DNA of 26,454 nt from DASSBG01 sp965651365 (lineage in GTDB: Bacteria > Pseudomonadota > Gammaproteobacteria > Xanthomonadales > Rhodanobacteraceae), in the NCBI GenBank assembly GCA_965651365.1, contig CBFGSA010000026.1, positions 1 to 26,454 on the forward strand, given 5' to 3'. A program made the position numbers and the translations under genes. The notes under the pieces were generated by a model that did not search any database, was not told where the DNA came from, and saw nothing but the letters and a program-made list of their open reading frames with translations. Shown here piece by piece: positions 1 to 7,202 of this stretch (within the stretch, counting starts at the first letter, position 1; the number at the start of each line of letters is the position of its first letter).

Positions 1-308
1 TCGGCGTCGGGTGCGGAGGCGGCGTAGAAGGTGCCGACCATGGGCGCCTTGACCACGTGACCGTCCGGGATGTCGTTGCCGCTGGATTCGGTCGACTTTT
101 CGACCGGTGCTGCGGCGGTCGGCGGCTGTGCCGGTGCGACCGCTGCGGGGGATGCCACCGGCTGTGCCACCGCAACGGGTTGTGCAGTGGCGCTGCCCTG
201 TGGCGTTCGCGACAGGCGCACGGTTTCCTCGCCTTCCTTGATTTCCAGTTCGGACAGATCGGACGATTCGAGCAGGTCGATCAGTTTCTTGATTTTGCGC
301 AAATCCAT
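1..308 (-). CDS. accB: Biotin carboxyl carrier protein of acetyl-CoA carboxylase (C-terminus outside window)
   Basis: AccB carries the biotin that shuttles CO2 between biotin carboxylase and carboxyltransferase in the first step of fatty acid synthesis. Only about 102 N-terminal codons are visible, with no stop before base 1. The start is ATG at 308, and the protein opens MDLRKIKKLIDLLESSD, the typical AccB N-terminus. An Ala/Pro/Val-rich linker follows (about residues 36-70), then the beginning of the biotinyl domain with APMVGTFYA near residue 88. The biotinylated lysine lies outside the window. The gene follows aroQ by 21 bases on the same strand, so the two are probably co-transcribed, and accC is expected beyond base 1. 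Identity is secure from the N-terminus and the biotinyl-domain entry motif; what is inferred is that the unseen C-terminus is intact. Confidence 0.95.
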   Translation of the reverse strand, partial: MDLRKIKKLIDLLESSDLSELEIKEGEETVRLSRTPQGSATAQPVAVAQPVASPAAVAPAQPPTAAAPVEKSTESSGNDIPDGHVVKAPMVGTFYAASAPDA

Positions 309-329
309 GGTGTGGGCCTTGTCTTGGAT

Positions 330-770
330 TCAGGACGTGAGGTGGTGGCTGGCCGCTTCCAGGGCCAGCGCGTAACTGTTGGCGCCGAAGCCGGCGATGC
401 TGCCGAGCGCCAGGTCGGACATCAGCGAGCGATGCCGGAATGCTTCGCGCGCATCGGGATTGGACAGGTGCACCTCGATGAAGGGCAGGCCGCTGGCGGC
501 CAGCGCATCGCGCAGGGCGACCGAGGTATGGGTAAAGGCGGCCGGGTTGATGATGATCAGGGCGGTGTCGTCGCTGGCTGCGGCGTGGATGCGCTCGATG
601 AGCTCGTGCTCGGCATTGCTTTGCATGCAGTGAAGTTCGTGTCCGGCCTCATGCGCCTGTTCCATCAGGGCGGCATCGATCTCGGCCAGGGTGGTATGGC
701 CGTAGACGGCCGGCTCGCGCCGTCCGAGCAGATTGAGGTTGGGTCCGTGCAGGACCAGCAGTTTGGCCAC
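330..770 (-). CDS. aroQ: 3-dehydroquinate dehydratase, type II
   Basis: This enzyme converts 3-dehydroquinate to 3-dehydroshikimate, the third step of the cytoplasmic shikimate pathway. The 146-residue length is normal for the type II family. Motifs in order are LHGPNLNLLGRREP (residues 7-20), Tyr23 as the catalytic tyrosine, INPAAFTHTS (74-83, with the conserved Asn75 and His81), EVHLSN with His101, and the arginines of REAFRHRS (Arg108, Arg112). The start is GTG at 770; no better in-frame ATG exists before the conserved LHGPN motif, and the ribosome site is weak. It lies directly upstream of accB, an arrangement common in gammaproteobacteria. A possible sigma-70 promoter lies at 799-827. 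No abnormality was seen. Confidence 0.96.
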   Translation of the reverse strand: MAKLLVLHGPNLNLLGRREPAVYGHTTLAEIDAALMEQAHEAGHELHCMQSNAEHELIERIHAAASDDTALIIINPAAFTHTSVALRDALAASGLPFIEVHLSNPDAREAFRHRSLMSDLALGSIAGFGANSYALALEAASHHLTS

Positions 771-798
771 AAGAGTTCCAGGAGCTGCGAGGGCGCCC

Positions 799-827
799 AG
801 TGTGCTGGAAATTGAAGTTCATGTCCA
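799..827 (-). promoter_or_regulatory. Possible sigma-70 promoter of aroQ-accB
   Basis: On the minus strand there is a -35 box TGGACA (822-827), a 17-base spacer and a -10 box CACACT (799-804). This would place the transcription start about 20 bases upstream of the aroQ GTG. The -35 box is good and the -10 box is weak. It is a prediction by eye only. Confidence 0.3.
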
Positions 828-936
828 GATCGGCGCAGTTCGGCGATGTTTGAATTTATTGGCTGCGTTCAATCTGATTTCTGGTCAGGAAACATTCAGG
901 TTGTCATGCCTGCGGCACGCGGCTGACCTTCTGTTC

Positions 937-978
937 CGAGTAGGGCGCTGCTGAGCGCAGCGAAGCGCACCCTATTCG
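937..978. repeat. REP-like palindrome
   Basis: The arms CGAGTAGGG (937-945) and CCCTATTCG (970-978) are inverted copies with one mismatch. They enclose a second small stem, GCTGC/GCAGC. The core TAGGG with GCGCACCCTA resembles the outer and inner arms of the larger palindrome at 19432-19512, so both may belong to one dispersed intergenic element family. It lies in the space between tlpA and aroQ, next to the heptamer tract at 985-1026. Confidence 0.6.
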
Positions 979-984
979 CGAGAT

Positions 985-1026
985 GTCTCTCGCCCCTCGC
1001 TCTTCGTCTCTCGTCTCTCGCCGTCA
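985..1026 (-). repeat. Degenerate 7-bp tandem repeat starting at the tlpA stop
   Basis: Read on the minus strand from the tlpA TGA (1026-1024), heptads follow without a break: TGACGGC, then GAGAGAC at 1019-1013, GAGAGAC at 1012-1006, GAAGAGC at 1005-999, GAGGGGC at 998-992 and GAGAGAC at 991-985. Three of the five units after the stop heptad are identical, and the others differ at one to three positions. See the findings for the same pattern at five other gene ends. Confidence 0.75.
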
Positions 1027-1638
1027 GGGCTCAAGCCACTTGGCCAGCTCATCGGCGTCGAACACGCCGAACTTGCGGCGGATCATGCGCCCATCGGCAC
1101 CGATCAATACGCTGTAGGGCAGTATGGCGCGGGTGTTGCCGTAGGTGCTGGTGGCGCGGTGGGTTGCCGGTGCGTCGATCAGGATCGGGTAGCCGGGCGG
1201 ATTTTGCGCCACCCACTCGCGCACGGCCGCGGGCTGGTCGACCGCGATGCCGACAATCTGCACGCCGTCCGCGGCAAAGCGCTTCTGGGCGTCTGTGAGC
1301 AGGGGCATCTCGGCGCGGCAGGGCGCACACCAGGTGGCCCAGAAGTTGAGCAGAATGCGCTTGCCGTCCCACTGCGCGAGCTGCTGCGGTTTGCCTTCGA
1401 CATCCGGCAGCGTCAAGTCGATGCGCTGATCGCCACGCTTGATCTGGCGGATGCCGTCCGCCGCTGGCGGCGCGTCGTGTTCGATCCACTTCTGCATGAC
1501 CCAGTTGCCGAGCCGCGTGTGCATCAGCGAGGACACCGCCGGGCTCGCGCCCGGCGACATCAGGTTGCCGCTGATCAGGGCCACGGCGCCGGCCGCGAAG
1601 GCCAGCAGCACGATGGCCGTCGGGCCGCGCGGTTTCAT
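1024..1638 (-). CDS. TlpA-like membrane-anchored thiol:disulfide oxidoreductase
   Basis: This is a thioredoxin-fold protein of the TlpA/ResA group, which reduces disulfides in the periplasm, for example in cytochrome c maturation. The 204 residues begin with an uncleaved-looking signal anchor (about residues 7-27). A linker follows, then a thioredoxin domain with LLNFWATWCAPC (active-site Cys104 and Cys107), the WVAQNPPGYPILID segment, and a cis-proline region AILPYSVLIG near residue 175. The ATG at 1638 lies 6 bases after the dsbD stop, so the two are very likely translated from one message. DsbD is then the obvious electron donor. Its specific substrate cannot be read from the sequence. A heptamer repeat tract begins at its stop codon. 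Confidence 0.88.
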   Translation of the reverse strand: MKPRGPTAIVLLAFAAGAVALISGNLMSPGASPAVSSLMHTRLGNWVMQKWIEHDAPPAADGIRQIKRGDQRIDLTLPDVEGKPQQLAQWDGKRILLNFWATWCAPCRAEMPLLTDAQKRFAADGVQIVGIAVDQPAAVREWVAQNPPGYPILIDAPATHRATSTYGNTRAILPYSVLIGADGRMIRRKFGVFDADELAKWLEP

Positions 1639-1644
1639 GGCGTT

Positions 1645-4062
1645 TCATGCACCACGGCTGGGGATCTTGGGGCGGGAGCGGCCCATGGTCGCGATCGGAT
1701 GCGCCACTGCGGTGATTGCAGCCATGGGCCGCTCCTGCGGGTGGTCTGCGTCGGACGCATCGACTTTCCGAACCCGTTGCGTGAAGTCGGCAGCATTCTC
1801 GAAGCCGATCAGGCGCAGGCCGCGCAGCGCGGTGCCGTCGCTGCCGTAAAAGATCGTTGCAGGCGGGCCGTACAGCTTGAAGCGCTTGAGCATGGCCTTG
1901 TCGGCATCGTCGTTGGCGGTGACATCCGCCTTCAGCAGCACGAATCCCGACAATGCCTGCTGCACTTCCGGTTTGGTATAGGTGAAGCGTTCCATTTCCT
2001 TGCAGCTCACGCACCAGTCGGCGTAGAAGTCCAGCATCACGGGCTGGCCGGCTTCACGCGCTGCGGCCAGCGCATGATCGAGATCGTCGACGGTCTTGAC
2101 GGTGCGGAATGGAAGATGCCGCGCCTTGGTTGCGCTGCCCGTTGACAACCCGGCCAGCGGCTGCAGCAGATCGCGCGAACCGGCCGTGGCGCCGATCAGT
2201 TCGGCCGCGCCGATGATCAAGGCGATCAGGCCAAGCGCCTTCCACAGCCGGCGCCAGCCCGAAGCGCCTTCGGCAATGCGCTCCAGCGCGCCCATGTACA
2301 CGGCACAGGCAATCAGCAGCACGCCGGTCATCAACATGATCCAGACCGGGTCGAGAATCCGCGACAGCATCCAGATCGCAAGGCCGAGGAAGGCCACGCC
2401 AAAAACGGCCTTGACCGCGTTCATCCAGGCGCCGGCGCGCGGAATCAGCTTGCCCGCCGCGGTACCGAAAATCACCAGCGGTATGCCCATGCCGATGCTC
2501 AGCGCGAACAGGGCCAGGCCACCGAATACCGGGTCCTGGCGCTCGGCGATGTACAGAATCGCGGCGGCCAGCGGCGGTGCCACGCACGGCCCCACGATCA
2601 GCGCCGACAGTGCACCCATGATGGCCACTCCGGTCAGCGAACCTGCCTTTTGCTGGTTGCTGGCGCGGGTCAGGCGATTCTGCAGGGCGGTGGGCAGCTG
2701 CAGCTCGTAGAAACCGAACATCGACAGCGCCAGCAGCACGAAGATGGCTGCGAACAGCCACAGCACCCACGGCGTCTGGAAGGCGGCTTGCAGGTTGGCG
2801 CCGACCAGGCCCGCGATGACGCCGGCAGCGGTAAAGATCACGGCCGTGGCCAGCACGTAGACCACGCTCAGCACGAAGGCGCGCCCGGTGGAAATGTTGT
2901 CGCCGGCGCCGGCGATCAGGCCGGACAGGATCGGTACCATCGGCAGCACGCAGGGCGTGAAGGCCAACAGCAGGCCGCCAGCCAGGAACAGCAGCAGGGT
3001 GAACCAGCGGTTCGGGCCGGCCAGGTCGCCGACCAGGCGCTGCTCTTCCGACGGGCCGCTGGCGGCAGCGGGGGCTTGCGCGGGCGCCGCACGCGCCGCG
3101 GCGTTGCCCGTGGCCAGTTGTGCGGCACTGGCCGCAGGCAGATCCAGGCTGACCTCGCGCGTCATCAGCGGATAGCAGATGCCACCGTCCTGGCAGCCCT
3201 GGAACACGGCCTTGAGCGTGATGGGCTGGGCTTGGCGGGAAGTGCGTTTGAGCGGTATGCGAATGTCAGCCTCGCCGAAATAGACCTCGGTGGTGCCGAA
3301 ATGCTCGTCCTTGTGCTGCACGCCCTTGGGCCATTCGGCCGGACCCAGCTTCAGGCCATCGCCAGAGGCCAGTTCGATGTGGCTCTTGACCCGGTACAAG
3401 TAGTAGCCCTTGGGCATGGTGAAGCGTGCCAGCACGGCGGTCGGGCTGTCGGCGATGGCCTCGAAGCGGAAGGCCTGCTCCGGCGGCAGCGGCCCGGCAT
3501 CGACCTGACCCATGGGTGCGGATGCACCAGCCAGCTTGCCCAGGGCGCCGCTCAGACTGGTTGGTGCCAGCGGCGCGGCAGCGGTGGCCGGTGTCGCGGC
3601 CGGGACCTCCAGGCTCAGCTTCTGCGTGTACGGCGGATAGCAGATCCTGGGGTCGACTTCATGGCAACCCTGAAAAGTCACCGCCAGCTCGATCGGTCCC
3701 TGGCGGCCCGGTGCCACGGTGTAGGGCAGGCTTGCTTCGACCTGGTGGTGATAGATCTCCACCTCACCCAGGAATTCGTCGTGCTTCTTCTTGCCATCCG
3801 GCAGTTGCAAGGCACCCAGCTGCACGGAATCGTCCAATGCCTTGGCGGAAATCCGGCCCCGGTACAGGTAGTAGTCGTCGGCAATATTCCAGTGCAACGC
3901 GATCGTGCCTGCCTCGGACACCCTGGCGGTCAACTGGAATGCATCGGTGACTTGCAGCAGGTCATCGTCCTGGGCTGTGGCGCAGGACATGCCCGCAAGC
4001 AGGGCAAGAAGCGCGAACAGCAGGTGTCGAACGGTCGTGGCGGCCCGGCGATAACGCGTCAT
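1645..4062 (-). CDS. dsbD: Thiol:disulfide interchange protein DsbD with duplicated N-terminal domain
   Basis: DsbD passes electrons from cytoplasmic thioredoxin across the inner membrane to periplasmic partners. At 805 residues it is much longer than E. coli DsbD (565). Order: a signal peptide ending near CATAQ; a first DsbD-alpha domain (about 35-155) with Cys133 and Cys141; a second alpha domain (about 195-310) with Cys290 and Cys296; an eight-helix membrane domain with FTPCVLPM (Cys371) and VGPCVAPP (Cys493); and a C-terminal thioredoxin domain with DWCVSC (Cys684, Cys687). Both alpha copies keep YYLYR and CYP motifs, but the first has seven residues between its cysteines where the second and E. 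coli have five. The last 30 or so residues are encoded by a palindromic repeat (1672-1738). cutA lies 31 bases upstream and the tlpA-like gene 6 bases downstream, so the three are probably one operon. Confidence 0.95.
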   Translation of the reverse strand: MTRYRRAATTVRHLLFALLALLAGMSCATAQDDDLLQVTDAFQLTARVSEAGTIALHWNIADDYYLYRGRISAKALDDSVQLGALQLPDGKKKHDEFLGEVEIYHHQVEASLPYTVAPGRQGPIELAVTFQGCHEVDPRICYPPYTQKLSLEVPAATPATAAAPLAPTSLSGALGKLAGASAPMGQVDAGPLPPEQAFRFEAIADSPTAVLARFTMPKGYYLYRVKSHIELASGDGLKLGPAEWPKGVQHKDEHFGTTEVYFGEADIRIPLKRTSRQAQPITLKAVFQGCQDGGICYPLMTREVSLDLPAASAAQLATGNAAARAAPAQAPAAASGPSEEQRLVGDLAGPNRWFTLLLFLAGGLLLAFTPCVLPMVPILSGLIAGAGDNISTGRAFVLSVVYVLATAVIFTAAGVIAGLVGANLQAAFQTPWVLWLFAAIFVLLALSMFGFYELQLPTALQNRLTRASNQQKAGSLTGVAIMGALSALIVGPCVAPPLAAAILYIAERQDPVFGGLALFALSIGMGIPLVIFGTAAGKLIPRAGAWMNAVKAVFGVAFLGLAIWMLSRILDPVWIMLMTGVLLIACAVYMGALERIAEGASGWRRLWKALGLIALIIGAAELIGATAGSRDLLQPLAGLSTGSATKARHLPFRTVKTVDDLDHALAAAREAGQPVMLDFYADWCVSCKEMERFTYTKPEVQQALSGFVLLKADVTANDDADKAMLKRFKLYGPPATIFYGSDGTALRGLRLIGFENAADFTQRVRKVDASDADHPQERPMAAITAVAHPIATMGRSRPKIPSRGA
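1672..1738. repeat. REP-like inverted repeat inside the 3' end of dsbD
   Basis: A perfect 14-bp inverted repeat is present: GGAGCGGCCCATGG at 1675-1688 and CCATGGGCCGCTCC at 1722-1735. The stem extends outward through 1672-1674/1736-1738 with one G-T pair. The 33-base middle holds a small CAC/GTG hairpin. The GGAGCGGC core resembles REP elements of pseudomonads and xanthomonads as I recall them. It is translated as part of the DsbD tail. Confidence 0.75.
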
Positions 4063-4093
4063 GTCAGAAAAACGTCCGGTTTCGGGGAAACCA

Positions 4094-4432
4094 TTATGAC
4101 CGTTTGCGGGCGGCGCTGCTTTCAGCCACCTCGGTCCGGATCCAGTCCAGATAAGCCTGATGGCCCTGTTCGATCGGTACCGCGATCAACTCCGGCACGT
4201 CATGAGGATGCAGTTCCAGCACCCGCGCTTCAACGGCATCGAAACGGGAACGGCTGGTCTTGATGAGCAGCAGGATTTCCTGCTCGGTGCGGATTTCGCC
4301 ATGCCAGCGATAGGTAGAGGCCAGCGCACCGATGCGGCTGACGCAGGCCGCCAGCCGTTCCTCGACCAGTGCATGGGCCAGTCGGGCGGCGGTATCGTCG
4401 TCGGGGACAGTGCAATGCACGAGGATGCTCAT
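4094..4432 (-). CDS. cutA: CutA divalent-cation tolerance protein
   Basis: CutA is a small trimeric protein linked in E. coli to copper tolerance; its biochemical role is unsettled. The 112-residue reading from ATG 4432 begins MSILVHCTVPDDDTAARLAH and carries the family motifs ERLAACV, YRWHGEI, EILLLIKT and HPHDVPELIAVPI. The open frame continues 23 codons upstream, but that stretch shows no CutA similarity, so the internal ATG is preferred. No Shine-Dalgarno sequence is evident. A TACAAT box at 4439-4444 (minus strand) would place transcription at or next to the ATG, so the message may be leaderless. dsbD follows 31 bases downstream; in E. coli cutA and dsbD are likewise neighbours. Confidence 0.93.
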   Translation of the reverse strand: MSILVHCTVPDDDTAARLAHALVEERLAACVSRIGALASTYRWHGEIRTEQEILLLIKTSRSRFDAVEARVLELHPHDVPELIAVPIEQGHQAYLDWIRTEVAESSAARKRS

Positions 4433-4568
4433 GCAGCCATTGTAGCCAAGAACTCCCGGCGGGGTCCGCGCTGCACCGGATGATGACGGGCCGCGGATCA
4501 CCGAGTGCTGCCGCCCCTTGAAATGCCGGTCAGAGACGCCATGTGTGGGTCAGTGCTGGTGCCGGGCT

Positions 4569-4596
4569 TTGCTTGCGGCGGCTTTCGTCGTAAAAT
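4569..4596 (+). promoter_or_regulatory. Predicted sigma-70 promoter of groES-groEL
   Basis: A -35 box TTGCTT (4569-4574), a 16-base spacer and a -10 box TAAAAT (4591-4596) lie directly in front of, and touch, the CIRCE operator. HrcA bound there would block the polymerase. The predicted start is near 4603. No convincing sigma-32 promoter was seen. Confidence 0.55.
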
Positions 4597-4622
4597 TGGC
4601 ACTCACCAGACTAGAGTGCTAA
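4596..4622 (+). promoter_or_regulatory. CIRCE operator (HrcA binding site)
   Basis: TTGGCACTC (4596-4604), nine bases, then GAGTGCTAA (4614-4622). This matches the CIRCE consensus TTAGCACTC-N9-GAGTGCTAA with one mismatch in the left arm. CIRCE is bound by the heat-inducible repressor HrcA, and placement between the -10 box and groES is canonical. hrcA itself is not in the window. Confidence 0.93.
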
Positions 4623-4683
4623 CAGGGTGCGGCAAGCCCGCATTCTGGAACCGTTTTTTCATTTCTTACATGAGGGAAACTCC

Positions 4684-4974
4684 ATGAAACTGCGTCCGCT
4701 GCATGATCGCGTGATCGTCAAGCGCCTGGAGGCGGAGACCAAGTCCGCCGGGGGCATCGTGATTCCGGATTCGGCTGCCGAAAAGCCCATCAAGGGCGAG
4801 GTGCTGGCCGCCGGCAACGGCAAGATCCAGGAAGACGGCAAGGTTCGCCCGATGGCGGTCAAGGTCGGCGACACCGTGCTGTTCGGCAAGTACTCGGGCA
4901 CCGAGGTCAAGGTCGACGGTGAAGAGCTGCTGGTGATGCGCGAAGACGACATCGTCGCCGTGGTCGAGGGCTGA
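4684..4974 (+). CDS. groES: Co-chaperonin GroES
   Basis: GroES forms the heptameric lid that closes the GroEL folding chamber in the cytoplasm. The 96-residue protein starts MKLRPLHDRVIVKRLE, has the mobile-loop segment TKSAGGIVIPDSAAEKP (about residues 19-35), and ends with EELLVMREDDIVAVVEG, all typical of the family at the usual length. The ATG at 4684 is preceded by a good ribosome site (GAGGGA about 8 bases upstream), which decides against the longer frame starting at 4627. Expression should be controlled by HrcA through the CIRCE site upstream. groEL follows after 139 bases, an unusually roomy gap that contains a heptamer repeat starting at the groES stop. Confidence 0.98.
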   Translation: MKLRPLHDRVIVKRLEAETKSAGGIVIPDSAAEKPIKGEVLAAGNGKIQEDGKVRPMAVKVGDTVLFGKYSGTEVKVDGEELLVMREDDIVAVVEG

Positions 4975-5008
4975 GCGGCCGGGATTCCGGATTGGTGATT
5001 CGGGATTC
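4972..5008 (+). repeat. Degenerate 7-bp tandem repeat between groES and groEL
   Basis: The groES stop begins TGAGCGG. Two bases later four heptads run in succession: GGGATTC (4981-4987), CGGATTG (4988-4994), GTGATTC (4995-5001) and GGGATTC (5002-5008). The first and last are identical and the middle two differ at two positions each. The unit is a one-base variant of the GGGACTC unit found after rph and spoT. Confidence 0.7.
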
Positions 5009-5113
5009 GCAAGAGCGCGGCGACGCGCGCTGAGAATTCTCCGGGGCCAATTTCGACCCGCTACTGACCCTTTCGATATCCCTTTTTCCAAGAATTCTAG
5101 AGGTTAAACAGCC

Positions 5114-6766
<1,653 letters not shown>

Positions 6767-6788
6767 ACCATGCGTTCACCGCCTGAAG

Positions 6789-6819
6789 AAAGGCCCCGCT
6801 GCGTGCGGGGCCTTTTTTT
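6789..6819 (+). terminator. Rho-independent terminator of groES-groEL
   Basis: An 11-bp perfect stem, AAAGGCCCCGC (6789-6799) and GCGGGGCCTTT (6805-6815), with a five-base loop, is followed by a run of seven T (6813-6819). It lies 22 bases after the groEL stop. Confidence 0.97.
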
Positions 6820-6845
6820 CAATGCTGCGCCATTTTTGCAGATCA

Positions 6846-6861
6846 TGGCACGAACATTGCT
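6846..6861 (+). promoter_or_regulatory. Predicted sigma-54 (RpoN) promoter
   Basis: TGGCACG (6846-6852), four bases (AACA), then TTGCT (6857-6861) match the sigma-54 consensus TGGCACG-N4-TTGCW at every specified position. The invariant GG (-24) and GC (-12) are 10 bases apart. It sits just after the groEL terminator and points toward the small ORF at 6927 and the sulfotransferase gene. The expected start is about 6872. Sigma-54 promoters need an activator bound upstream, which cannot be identified here. Confidence 0.6.
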
Positions 6862-6926
6862 TGCTCAATATCGGGCGCCGGTTTGAGCCGCGCTCGCCGA
6901 CTCGACAAGCCAGCACGGAGAACTTC

Positions 6927-7202
6927 ATGTTCGCAACAAGTCAGTTTGTTCAACCGGTGCGTATGCCGTTGCGGCGTTCGACACGAAAGCCCCGGCGGGC
7001 CATGCAACGACTGCGGCAGATGTTCCTGTTGCGTTGGAGTGTCGTGGGCAACAGCACAGCGCATGACGTACCTGGGTGGCGCTTTGCGGCGTTGAAACCG
7101 ATCATGGGCGCAGTCATGCAAGAACGCAGCCGCAAATGTGCCGTCCTGTTACCATGCCGTCATGTTGACGCGGCAGCAACGCCACCAGGGTCTGGCCCCT
7201 GA
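6927..7202 (+). CDS. Small basic hypothetical protein (doubtful)
   Basis: A 91-codon frame begins at ATG 6927 behind an excellent ribosome site (GGAG, six bases upstream). It lies about 55 bases downstream of the predicted sigma-54 start. The product is arginine-rich in its N-terminal third (MPLRRSTRKPRRAMQRLRQM) and I do not recognise it. Against it, third codon positions are less GC-rich than in neighbouring genes, and its last 40 bases overlap the start of the sulfotransferase gene in another frame. It may be a real short gene, a regulatory leader peptide, or chance. The rest of the 395-base gap between groEL and the sulfotransferase holds only the terminator and promoter described. Confidence 0.3.
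   Translation: MFATSQFVQPVRMPLRRSTRKPRRAMQRLRQMFLLRWSVVGNSTAHDVPGWRFAALKPIMGAVMQERSRKCAVLLPCRHVDAAATPPGSGP

Noticed and set aside
2650..4263. 537-codon open frame on the plus strand opposite dsbD and cutA
   Set aside because: It lies wholly opposite well-supported genes, its product is glutamine/glycine/arginine-rich without a recognisable domain, and long antisense frames are expected in high-GC DNA.
5033..5098. Two AGAATTCT palindromes (5033-5040 and 5091-5098) between groES and groEL
   Set aside because: Eight-base palindromes with no link to a known regulator; the second merely precedes the groEL ribosome site. Too little to support a function.
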